From Pseudomonas farris (GTDB lineage: Bacteria > Pseudomonadota > Gammaproteobacteria > Pseudomonadales > Pseudomonadaceae): a stretch of DNA of 64,000 nucleotides. Each line of letters begins with the position of its first letter. Positions within the stretch are counted from its first letter, which is position 1. The position numbers and the translations under genes were made by a program. The stretch is taken from contig NZ_JAHSTV010000007.1 in the NCBI RefSeq assembly GCF_019145235.1, positions 310,001 to 374,000 of the forward strand. Reading direction: 5' to 3'. Shown piece after piece: positions 8,448 to 16,320 of this stretch. Below the pieces are notes generated by a model that was given only the letters and a program-made list of their open reading frames with translations, did no database searches and was not told the origin of the DNA.

Positions 8448-9440
8448 TCAACCCATCAACCGCGCCGTACCAAACAATCTGACCCGACTCAACTCGCCAT
8501 CCAATTCCTCCAGCAAAATCGGCGCCGTGCCGCCAGGCATGACCACCTTCACCTCTCCCGCCGCCACCCAACCCACGCGCCACGCCGCACACGCCACCGC
8601 ACTGGCGCTGGTGCCCGACGACGCGGTCGGCCCTTCGCCACGTTCGAACACCCGCGCAACGATTCGCCCCTCGGATTCAAGCATCGCCCATTGCAGGTTC
8701 ACTCCAGCCACACACGGCTGCCCTGCCCCGGTCGGCATGGCGTAGGCGATGCGGGTCAATCCTTCGGCCAATTCTGGCTCGCGCATCTGCGTGTTACTCG
8801 GCAGCGCATCGGCGGCTGTCACCAACGTCACGCAATGCGGATTGCCGATACGCACAAACTGGCTGCGGTTCCAGGCAGGATCAAGCGCCGACAATGGCCG
8901 CACATGACTGACTTCGCGCCCCTTCAACGTCACGGGTTCAACCCCTTGTGCCCCCACCGCTTCAGGCCCGAACGATGGCTGTCCCAGGTCCAGCCAGAAC
9001 CCTTGCACGCCATCGATTTCAGCGGGTTTCACTGAAGTCTCCACTGGCGAAACCGCATCGCTCTTGTCGTGATGAACCCGGAGCAGACAGGCCTCTTCCT
9101 TCGGCATCAGCCCTTGTTCGCTCAGGGCCTGGGAAAAAATCGTCAAGCCATTGCCACTGCGCTCGGCGAGGGTGCCGTCGGTGTTGACGATCAGCAGGTC
9201 AAAAGGCGGCGACGATTGAAACGGCCCCACCAGCAGCCCATCGCAGCGATGCGCCTTGCTGCCGGGCGGTTGTGTACCCGGAGCCCAAGCGCAGAATGCC
9301 TCGATGGCCGACATCGCCCAGGCCTCACGGGTTTGCGCGGCATGACTGGCCAGCGCAGGCAATTCGATTCCGTTACCGCGCACGTTATCCGGCGCCACGA
9401 CCACGTAGATATTCCCTCGAGCATCGTACATCCGCGTCAT
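8448..9440 (-). CDS. DapF-like epimerase-fold protein lacking both catalytic cysteines
   Basis: A 330-residue protein of the diaminopimelate epimerase fold, in two similar halves. The first active-site region reads NTDGTLAERSGNG (S95) where DapF has CGNG. The second reads ERGEGPTASSGTS (S275) where DapF has ACGTG. Both acid/base Cys are thus Ser. IGNPHCV also matches DapF. It is longer than typical DapF (about 275 residues). The ATG at 9440 has a strong AGAGGGGG ribosome site. It is divergent from an MFS gene. It is unlikely to be the housekeeping DapF; another epimerase, isomerase or binding role is possible. Confidence 0.75.
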   Translation of the reverse strand: MTRMYDARGNIYVVVAPDNVRGNGIELPALASHAAQTREAWAMSAIEAFCAWAPGTQPPGSKAHRCDGLLVGPFQSSPPFDLLIVNTDGTLAERSGNGLTIFSQALSEQGLMPKEEACLLRVHHDKSDAVSPVETSVKPAEIDGVQGFWLDLGQPSFGPEAVGAQGVEPVTLKGREVSHVRPLSALDPAWNRSQFVRIGNPHCVTLVTAADALPSNTQMREPELAEGLTRIAYAMPTGAGQPCVAGVNLQWAMLESEGRIVARVFERGEGPTASSGTSASAVACAAWRVGWVAAGEVKVVMPGGTAPILLEELDGELSRVRLFGTARLMG

Positions 9441-9607
9441 GGCGCCCCCTCTATGAACAATTGATGCGTCGACGATATCGCGAAACAGCGGCTGGCTGTG
9501 CAAGGATGTCACCCTGCCTGACTACGCCCCGCCCGGACGAGGTGATCGAACCCTATGCGGTTGATCACTGTCCCTTGGAGACGCGACGTTTTTTGCCAAG
9601 GATCGAT

Positions 9608-10759
9608 ATGACCAACCTCAATACCCAAGCCACCTTCGTCCCCGGACGTCTGGAACAGATGTCCACACGCATCGCCTTTTTCATCGCAGGCTTCGGCATC
9701 GCGGCTTGGGCGCCGCTGGTGCCTTACGCCAAGGCGCGGGCAGGGCTGGATGAGGGAACTCTCGGGCTGTTGCTGCTGTGTCTGGGGGTGGGCTCGATTC
9801 TGGCGATGCCCATGGCCGGTATTCTGGCTTCGCGTTTTGGCTGTCGTCGGGTGTTGAGCGGCGGGACTTTGTTGATCTGTGCGGCACTGCCGCTGTTGGC
9901 GACGGTGTCTTCGATTCCGGCGTTGATCGCGGCGTTGTTCATGTTCGGCGCGGGCCTGGGCACGGTGGATTCGACGGTGAACCTGCAAGCGGTGATCGTC
10001 GAGCGGGCCAGCGGCAAGACCATGATGTCGGGGTTTCATGGGTTGTTCAGCCTTGGCGGAATCGTCGGCGCGGCGGGTGTCAGCGCCCTTCTCGGCTTGG
10101 GGATGTCGCCACTGGGGGCGATGCTGGTGGTGATCGTGCTGCTGGTGGTGGCGTTGCTCAAGGCCGCGCCGCATCTGTTGCCCTATGGCAGCGAAAGCTC
10201 CGGCCCGGCGTTTGCCGTGCCGCATGGCATCGTGCTGTTTATCGGCGGCATGTGTTTCATCGTGTTTTTGGCCGAAGGCGCAGCGCTCGACTGGAGCGCG
10301 GTGTTCCTGGCGCAGGAGCGTGGGATCGACACGGCGTATGCAGGGCTGGGTTACGCGGCGTTTGCGTTGACCATGACCGTCGGGCGTTTGACTGGCGATG
10401 CCATTGTCCGGCGCCTCGGTGCGACACGAGTGATAGTGTTTGGTGGATCGACGGCCGCCGCAGGCCTGGCGCTGGCGACATTCGCTCCGAGCTGGGAAGC
10501 CGCACTGGTGGGGTATGCGCTGCTGGGGGCTGGCTGTTCGAACATTGTGCCGGTGCTCTATACCGCCGTGGGCAAACAGACCGTCATGCCGGAAAGCATT
10601 GCCGTGCCGGCCATTACCACCCTGGGTTATGCAGGGATTCTCGCCGGGCCGGCGGTGATCGGCTTTATCGCCCATGGCAGCAGCTTGAGTTTTGCCTTTG
10701 GGTTGATGGCGGTATTGCTGGTGGCGGTGGCGATTGGTGGAAAGGTGTTGAAGGTTTAA
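9608..10759 (+). CDS. MFS transporter (YbjJ-like)
   Basis: A 383-residue inner-membrane permease with about 12 hydrophobic helices. The MFS motif after helix 2 appears as AGILASRFGCRRVL. The opening MSTRIAFFIAGFGIAAWAPLVPYAK and FHGLFSLGGIVGA resemble the YbjJ/fucose-permease-like branch. The ATG at 9608 is chosen because the frame upstream is antisense to the dapF-like gene. It is divergently arranged with that gene across 167 bases, so they may share control. Substrate unknown. Confidence 0.88.
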   Translation: MTNLNTQATFVPGRLEQMSTRIAFFIAGFGIAAWAPLVPYAKARAGLDEGTLGLLLLCLGVGSILAMPMAGILASRFGCRRVLSGGTLLICAALPLLATVSSIPALIAALFMFGAGLGTVDSTVNLQAVIVERASGKTMMSGFHGLFSLGGIVGAAGVSALLGLGMSPLGAMLVVIVLLVVALLKAAPHLLPYGSESSGPAFAVPHGIVLFIGGMCFIVFLAEGAALDWSAVFLAQERGIDTAYAGLGYAAFALTMTVGRLTGDAIVRRLGATRVIVFGGSTAAAGLALATFAPSWEAALVGYALLGAGCSNIVPVLYTAVGKQTVMPESIAVPAITTLGYAGILAGPAVIGFIAHGSSLSFAFGLMAVLLVAVAIGGKVLKV

Positions 10760-10762
10760 AAG

Positions 10763-10856
10763 CTTCGCGAGCAGGCTCGCTCCCACATTTGATCTGCGTC
10801 GTACACAAATGTTGTGTTCACTGAAGATCTATTGTGGGAGCGAGCCTGCTCGCGAT
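10763..10856. repeat. paired inverted REP element, GAGCCTGCTCGC subtype
   Basis: Half-sites read CGCGAGCAGGCTCGCTCCCA and the reverse complement, a subtype with AGGCTC instead of AAGCCC. It lies between the convergent MFS and fecA genes. Confidence 0.92.
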
Positions 10857-10873
10857 GAATCCACCTCGGTCTA

Positions 10874-13306
10874 TCAGAACCCGACACTGGCCTGCACAAA
10901 GAACGTACGCGGTGCGCCGACGTACATCCCCGAATTGTTGTCGCTGGAGCGGGTGAAGTATTGCTTGTCGAAAATGTTCTTCACCCCCGCCCCGACTTTC
11001 AGGTTCGACAATTGCGAGCCGAAGTCATACCCCCCACGCACGTTCCAGGTGACGTAACCCGGGATGTCGCCGTATTGGCCGTCCGCGCTGCCTTCAGTGA
11101 TGTAGTTGCCGCTGAAACTGCCATCAGCGTTCACCGCGGTGCCCGGCGAGCGCTGCTTGGATTGGGCAAAGGCATCGAGGTTGTAGGTCCAGCGGTTGAT
11201 GTCGTAACGCAGGCCGGCGGTCGCCACCTGACGCGAGTAGAACGGTAGGTCACGGCCCTTGAAGCCAGGTATCTCGCCTTCATAAACGGCGCGAGTGTAG
11301 GTGAAACCGGCGTTGGCGGTCAGGCCGTCGAGTCGTGGGTCCAGCGCCGCCATGTCGTAATGCACCGAGGCTTCAAGGCCCTGGTGCGTGGTGGCGCCGA
11401 GGTTGGTCCAGCCCACATCGTTGCTGATGTATTGCAATTCTTTATCGAAGTCGATGTAGAACAGCGTCACTTCCCCGCCCCATACGTCATCGTTGTAGCG
11501 CGTGCCGATTTCGTAGGTCTTGGCCTTTTCCGGATTCAGGCCATTGGCGGTGTTATCGCCCGAACCACCCTGACCGAGCTGGAAATATTGCAGGCTGCCG
11601 AACGAGGTTTCGTAGTTGGCGAACAGCTTCCAGGCCTCGGACATGTGATACATCACGCTCAGGGCCGGCAGCGGTTCGTTGCTGTCGATGCTGCGGCGTT
11701 TTTCCTGCACAGGTCTGCCAGCGGTGTCGAGAACCGGCCGGTCGTGCCATTCGGTACTGATGCTTTCAAAACGGATGCCGGGGGTCACGGTCCAGTTGCC
11801 GACGTCGATCTTGTCATCGATGTAAACAGCGTGGGCTTCGGTGCCTCCGGTGCGATCCTGGAACACATGACCATCGGAGGTTTTGGTGACCACCGGCTGA
11901 TTGTTCACCAGCGCCAGACGGCTCGCCTCTTCATGCATGCCTTCTTTCAGGTAGCGATAACCGACGCTGGCTTCCTGCGTGGTCGGGCCCAGATCGAACA
12001 CATGGGACACCCGCGGTTCGATGCCGAAGGTGTAGTAAGTGCGCGGATAAGAGCTGAGGGTTTTCTGGTCGCGAGCGGCGATGGTGCTGCCACGGAAACT
12101 GTCGGAATAGTAGGTCAGCACTTCGGCCTGGGTGCGGTCGTCGATCTGCCGAATCCACTTGAAGGACACGTCCTTGCGGCGGCCGCTGAAGTTGTCATGG
12201 TCGCGGTCGGACTGGAACGGATCGGCATCGTACTGCTTCTGCGTCAGGCCACCGGGCATGTCGGCGCTGGCGTCGTAGTAATGGAAATTGAGGCTGAAAT
12301 CGTCTTGATCGGTAGGCGCCCAATGGGTCTTGAGGATTACGTCGTCGATGTCATTGCTGTTGTTGCTTTTGCGATAACCGTTGCCGTTCACACCGGAATA
12401 CAACAGCGCCACGCCCATGCCGTTATCGGCGGTGCCACCGAGAAACGCGGTGTCGATGTGCTTCCAGCCACCGCGCTGAGTGGTTTCCAGGGTGGTGCCG
12501 ATTTCGCCAGTGGCTTTCTCCGGGATCGCACGGGTAACGAAGTTGATTACGCCACCGACGTTCTGCGGCCCATAACGCACGGAACCGGCGCCACGCACCA
12601 CGTCGATGCTGTCGAGATTGCCGGAAGAAATCGGTGCCATGGACAGCTGCGGTTGGCCATAAGGGGCGAAGGCGGCCGGCACGCCGTCAATCAGCACAGT
12701 GGAGCGTGGCGACAGCCGCGAGGTCAGGCCACGCACACCAACGTTCAGGGAAATATCGCTGCCGCCGGTGCCGTTGGCGTCCTGCACTTGCACGCCGGGT
12801 ACACGACGCAGCACGTCACCCACGTTCATGGCACCCTGCTCGACCATCGCTTCACGACGAATCACCGTGCGCGCGCCGGGATGGTTTTGCACCACGGCAG
12901 CATTGGCATCGCCGAGCCAGTCGCCGACCACTTTGATATCGGTCACGCCCAGTTCCAGCGGGCCGTTGGCGGCGGAAGTCGGGGCTGGCATCAGGGTTAC
13001 CGAGCCTTCATCTATCTGGTATTCCAGACCGCTGCCTTGCAGCAATTGGCGCAAGGCTTGTTCCGGTGAAAGATTGCCGTCGACTGCCGGAGCCTGTTTG
13101 CCGGCCACCAGTTCAGGGCTGAAAAAAACCTGCAGCGAGGTTTGCTGACCCAGCTGACTCAAGGCCTGACCCAGCGGCTGCGCCTGAATATGAATGGCAT
13201 CGGCAGCGAACGCCTGGGGCAGCGCCGAGCTGACCGCCAAGGCAAGAGCGAGGGGCAGCCAGGATGATTTGTTATTTTTAGCGGTGGTTTTCTTCACGTC
13301 GAACAT
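10874..13306 (-). CDS. fecA: TonB-dependent ferric citrate-type receptor with signalling domain
   Basis: An 810-residue outer-membrane transducer. The signal peptide ends near AFAADA (about residue 35). A secretin/TonB short N-terminal signalling domain follows (about 36-110). The plug carries VVGDWLGDA, RRVPGVQV, VLIDGVPAAFAPYGQPQLS and VRGAGSVRYGPQNVGGVINFVTRAIP, very close to E. coli FecA. The beta-barrel ends in an aromatic residue (QASVGF), as outer-membrane proteins do. FecA imports ferric dicitrate and signals through FecR to FecI. Both lie upstream on the same strand, so the whole surface-signalling system is present. Confidence 0.92.
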   Translation of the reverse strand: MFDVKKTTAKNNKSSWLPLALALAVSSALPQAFAADAIHIQAQPLGQALSQLGQQTSLQVFFSPELVAGKQAPAVDGNLSPEQALRQLLQGSGLEYQIDEGSVTLMPAPTSAANGPLELGVTDIKVVGDWLGDANAAVVQNHPGARTVIRREAMVEQGAMNVGDVLRRVPGVQVQDANGTGGSDISLNVGVRGLTSRLSPRSTVLIDGVPAAFAPYGQPQLSMAPISSGNLDSIDVVRGAGSVRYGPQNVGGVINFVTRAIPEKATGEIGTTLETTQRGGWKHIDTAFLGGTADNGMGVALLYSGVNGNGYRKSNNSNDIDDVILKTHWAPTDQDDFSLNFHYYDASADMPGGLTQKQYDADPFQSDRDHDNFSGRRKDVSFKWIRQIDDRTQAEVLTYYSDSFRGSTIAARDQKTLSSYPRTYYTFGIEPRVSHVFDLGPTTQEASVGYRYLKEGMHEEASRLALVNNQPVVTKTSDGHVFQDRTGGTEAHAVYIDDKIDVGNWTVTPGIRFESISTEWHDRPVLDTAGRPVQEKRRSIDSNEPLPALSVMYHMSEAWKLFANYETSFGSLQYFQLGQGGSGDNTANGLNPEKAKTYEIGTRYNDDVWGGEVTLFYIDFDKELQYISNDVGWTNLGATTHQGLEASVHYDMAALDPRLDGLTANAGFTYTRAVYEGEIPGFKGRDLPFYSRQVATAGLRYDINRWTYNLDAFAQSKQRSPGTAVNADGSFSGNYITEGSADGQYGDIPGYVTWNVRGGYDFGSQLSNLKVGAGVKNIFDKQYFTRSSDNNSGMYVGAPRTFFVQASVGF

Positions 13307-13394
13307 TGTCCTGTGGATCGCAAGAGTGTGCGGCTGTTAATGCAAACCAGTTGCAGTTGGACAAGAAGACGAAGAACTCGAAAAAAACCTGAAT

Positions 13395-14369
13395 CTATCG
13401 GGCAATTATTTCCTGACTGCCGTCATCGAGGGTGCGAATGGCTACCGGTAGAATGCTCGGCAAGGCCTTGAGCAGCGCGTCAGTGTTGTCGGATTTGAAC
13501 ACGCTGGTCAGGCGCAGATTGCCCACTTTGGCGCTACCGACCCTCAGCGGCTTTTCCCGATAACGCGACACTTCTTCGGCCACTTCGCTGAGGCTGGCGT
13601 TGTTGAACACCAGTTTGCCGCTGCGCCATGCGGTCAGTTCTGCAGGGTTGACCGTATAGGCGGCGGCAACCTTCCCCAGGGCATCGACGCGAGTGCCGAG
13701 GCCGGCGGTAAGGCTGACGAAATCGGCACCGTTACCTTGAACCTTGACCGTGCCCTGCTCCACCGCGACCCGGGTTTCGGTGTTGTCGCGACGCACGTCG
13801 AAACGGGTGCCGGTGACTGTCACTTTGCCGCTGCCCGCCTCGACCACGAACGGTCGGCTGCTGTCGTGCTCGACGCTGAACATCGCCTCGCCTTGCGTCA
13901 ACTCGATGCCGCGACGATCTTTTTCATAGCGCACCTGCACCCGGCTGCCGCTGTTCATATCGATCACCGAACCGTCCGGCAACGCCACATGACGACGCTC
14001 GCCAAGGGCTGTGGAATATTCAGCCGTGTAGGTCGCCGGACGATTCAGGCCACTGAACAACCCCAGGCCGAGTGCCACCGCCAGCACACTGGCGGCCACT
14101 GCATAACGCATCAGCGGGCGACGTTTACTACGCGCCGGCGGAGTTTCGCACAAGGCGTGCAAACGCTTGGCGGGTAGCAGATCGGCCGCCGCCCACAGGC
14201 TCTGGAGCACTTGGTATTCGTCGCGATGCTGAGGGTGTTCGTCCAGCCAGATCTCGAAGCCTCGCCGGTCTTCGGCGTTGACGACAGGTTCCTGCAAACG
14301 CACAAACCACCGCGCCGCGTCGTCGCGAACCGTTGTTTGCCCGCACGCACAATCACGAGTATCCATCAT
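13395..14369 (-). CDS. fecR: FecR-family anti-sigma/sigma regulator
   Basis: About 324 residues, inner membrane. The N-terminal cytoplasmic DUF4880-like region (DDAARWFVRLQEP, FEIWLDEHPQHRDEY) binds FecI. One membrane segment (VLAVALGLGLFSGL, about residues 95-108) is followed by a periplasmic FecR domain (ALPDGSVIDMNSGSRVQV, GTRFDVRRDN, VEQGTVKVQ) and a C-terminal STN-like part (FNNASLSEVAEEVSRY) that contacts FecA. The start at 14369 (MMDTRD) has AGGA upstream; 14366 is equally possible, and the longer frame runs into the sigma gene. It lies 40 bases after fecI. Confidence 0.9.
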   Translation of the reverse strand: MMDTRDCACGQTTVRDDAARWFVRLQEPVVNAEDRRGFEIWLDEHPQHRDEYQVLQSLWAAADLLPAKRLHALCETPPARSKRRPLMRYAVAASVLAVALGLGLFSGLNRPATYTAEYSTALGERRHVALPDGSVIDMNSGSRVQVRYEKDRRGIELTQGEAMFSVEHDSSRPFVVEAGSGKVTVTGTRFDVRRDNTETRVAVEQGTVKVQGNGADFVSLTAGLGTRVDALGKVAAAYTVNPAELTAWRSGKLVFNNASLSEVAEEVSRYREKPLRVGSAKVGNLRLTSVFKSDNTDALLKALPSILPVAIRTLDDGSQEIIAR

Positions 14370-14409
14370 GGAAAGTCCTGTTTGGCCGGGGATGAAAAGG
14401 CGCGGCGAA

Positions 14410-14910
14410 TCATGGCTGTAACCCGTCCAGGCGATCACGCAAATGCCGCAGGGTGCGAATCATATACTTTTCCACCATGTTCTTGGACAGCCCCAGGCGC
14501 TCAGCGATTTCGGCCTGGGTCAGGCCTTCGATCTTCTGCCAGACGAACACCTTGCGGCAGTTGACCGGCAGCTCGGTGAGCGCCCGTTCGATGGAATCCG
14601 CCAACTGGATCGCGTGCATGAAATGCTCCGGGTCGCCGGACGACGACACACTGTGATCGATCGCCTCGGACTCCATGGCGCCCCGCCGATCCTCACGCCG
14701 ATAACCGTCCACCGCAATGTTGCGCGCGGTCTGGTGCAAATACGCCCGAGGTTGTTGCACCGCCGCCGAATCGGACTCAAGCACCCGCACGAAGGTGTCA
14801 TGGGCCAAGTCCTCGGCCTGCTGACGATTTCTCAGGCGACGGGTCCAGGTGCCGATCAACTCTTCGTAATGCTCGAAAAAGCCGTGTCTGCGGGGCAGCT
14901 TGGGGGTCAT
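14410..14910 (-). CDS. fecI: FecI-family ECF sigma factor
   Basis: A 166-residue extracytoplasmic-function sigma factor. Region 2 is seen in EDLAHDTFVRVLES, QPRAYLHQTARNIAVDGYRRE. Region 4 is seen in LPVNCRKVFVWQKIEGLTQAEIAERLGLSKNMVEKYM. It should direct RNA polymerase to fecA after FecR-borne activation. The ATG at 14910 gives family length; the frame extends 65 codons upstream through AT-rich non-coding sequence. A weak Fur-like palindrome lies just upstream, consistent with iron repression. Confidence 0.92.
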   Translation of the reverse strand: MTPKLPRRHGFFEHYEELIGTWTRRLRNRQQAEDLAHDTFVRVLESDSAAVQQPRAYLHQTARNIAVDGYRREDRRGAMESEAIDHSVSSSGDPEHFMHAIQLADSIERALTELPVNCRKVFVWQKIEGLTQAEIAERLGLSKNMVEKYMIRTLRHLRDRLDGLQP

Positions 14911-14937
14911 TGCGGTGTGCTGTGGAGAGGAGGCGTG

Positions 14938-14956
14938 AATAGTAATGCTTCCTATT
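14938..14956. promoter_or_regulatory. possible Fur box upstream of fecI
   Basis: AATAGTAATGCTTCCTATT is an imperfect palindrome with outer arms AATAG/CTATT and matches about 10 of 19 positions of the classical Fur consensus. It lies 28 bases before the fecI ATG. The position fits Fur repression of FecI-type sigma genes; the sequence match alone is weak. Confidence 0.4.
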
Positions 14957-15138
14957 AACTGGAAGCAATGGATTCCCCTCGATCCCCGTATTGTGGCCCC
15001 GTCGGAAGACTGGATGGGATGTTGAATCAGAATCAAAAACCGAGGAAGGGCGGCCAAGGCATTCGATAAGAGAAGTCCGCGATACGTCCTATAACTCAAA
15101 ACCAACCTGACGACCGGCAGCAGAAACCCTTGTCAGCA

Positions 15139-15158
15139 AATATTACCTAGGTCATATT
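15139..15158. promoter_or_regulatory. 20-bp palindromic operator upstream of emrA
   Basis: AATATTACCTAGGTCATATT is an inverted repeat with nine of ten base pairs matching around the centre CCTAGG. It ends 40 bases before the emrA start. This size and position suit a dimeric MarR- or TetR-type repressor of a drug efflux operon. No such regulator is encoded next to it. Confidence 0.6.
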
Positions 15159-15198
15159 ACATCCATAATAAAGCATCATTTCTTACAGGTACTTCTCC

Positions 15199-16320
15199 AT
15201 GACCAGCATGCCCAGCCTTGAACCCGATCTTGCTGTCGCGGTGAACACACCCAAGCCTCCCCTGCTTAAAAGGTTGATCTTGCTGACGGCGGCCATCGCG
15301 GCCCTGGTGTTCATCGGGCTATACGCAGCTCATTGGTGGACCGCCGGCCGTTTCATCGAAGAAACCGACGATGCCTACATCGGTGGCGACGTCACGGTGA
15401 TCGGGCCGAAAGTTGCGGGTAATATCGAAGAGGTGCTGGTCACCGACAACCAGAAGGTCAAGGCCGGGGATGTGCTGATTCGTCTCGACGCCCGTGACTA
15501 TCGCGCCAATCTGGCCAAGGCCGAAGGTGCGGTAGCTGCCGAAGAAGCATTACTCGCCAACCTCGACGCTACTGAACAACTGCAACACGCAGTAATCGGC
15601 CAGGCCCGTGCCGGCATCGATGCCGCAGGCGCCGAAACCGCGCGCTCGCGGGACGATAACACCCGCTACAAACGCTTGGTGAACAGCAATGCCGTCTCGG
15701 TGGAAAGCGCGCAACGGGCCGACGCCACTTTCAAGACTGCACAGGCGCAGAGTGCCCGGGCTCAGGCCGAATTGCTGGCCGCGCAACGCCAATTGAACGT
15801 GATTGAAACCCAAAAACAGCAAGCGCGCGCCGCGTTGATCCAGGCGCGGGCCGAGCGTGATCTGGCGCAGTTGAACGTCGGTTACACCGAGTTGAAAGCC
15901 CCGGTCGACGGCGTGATCGGCAATCGTCGGGCACGGGTCGGCGCTTACGCCCAGGCCGGTTCGCAACTGCTGTCGGTGGTGCCGGCCAGCGGACTGTGGG
16001 TCGATGCCAATTTCAAGGAAGATCAGCTGTCGCGGATGACGCCGGGCCAGCGTGTGATCGTTCATGCGGACGTGCTCAAGGGGCGTGAATTCCACGGTCA
16101 TCTGGACAGCCTCGCGCCGGCCAGTGGTTCGCAGTTCAGCGTGCTGCCACCGGAAAACGCCACCGGTAATTTCACCAAAATCGTTCAGCGGGTACCGGTG
16201 CGAATCCTGCTGGACCCGGCCGATGGCGTGCTCGGTCATCTGCGTCCCGGTTTGTCGGTGACTGCCGAAGTGGACACCCGCGCCGAGCCTGAATCCCCGA
16301 CCATGGCCAGCACACCATGA
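15199..16320 (+). CDS. emrA: EmrA-type membrane fusion protein of MFS efflux pump
   Basis: A 373-residue HlyD-family periplasmic adaptor. One N-terminal membrane anchor (LILLTAAIAALVFIGLYAA, about residues 26-44). The lipoyl half-motifs are EETDDAYIGGDVTVIGPKVAG and YTELKAPVDGVIGNRRARVG, separated by a long Ala/Gln-rich coiled coil (about 95-225). The beta-barrel domain has LWVDANFKEDQL. It links inner-membrane EmrB to an outer-membrane channel that is not encoded here. The stop overlaps the emrB start by four bases (ATGA). Confidence 0.9.
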   Translation: MTSMPSLEPDLAVAVNTPKPPLLKRLILLTAAIAALVFIGLYAAHWWTAGRFIEETDDAYIGGDVTVIGPKVAGNIEEVLVTDNQKVKAGDVLIRLDARDYRANLAKAEGAVAAEEALLANLDATEQLQHAVIGQARAGIDAAGAETARSRDDNTRYKRLVNSNAVSVESAQRADATFKTAQAQSARAQAELLAAQRQLNVIETQKQQARAALIQARAERDLAQLNVGYTELKAPVDGVIGNRRARVGAYAQAGSQLLSVVPASGLWVDANFKEDQLSRMTPGQRVIVHADVLKGREFHGHLDSLAPASGSQFSVLPPENATGNFTKIVQRVPVRILLDPADGVLGHLRPGLSVTAEVDTRAEPESPTMASTP

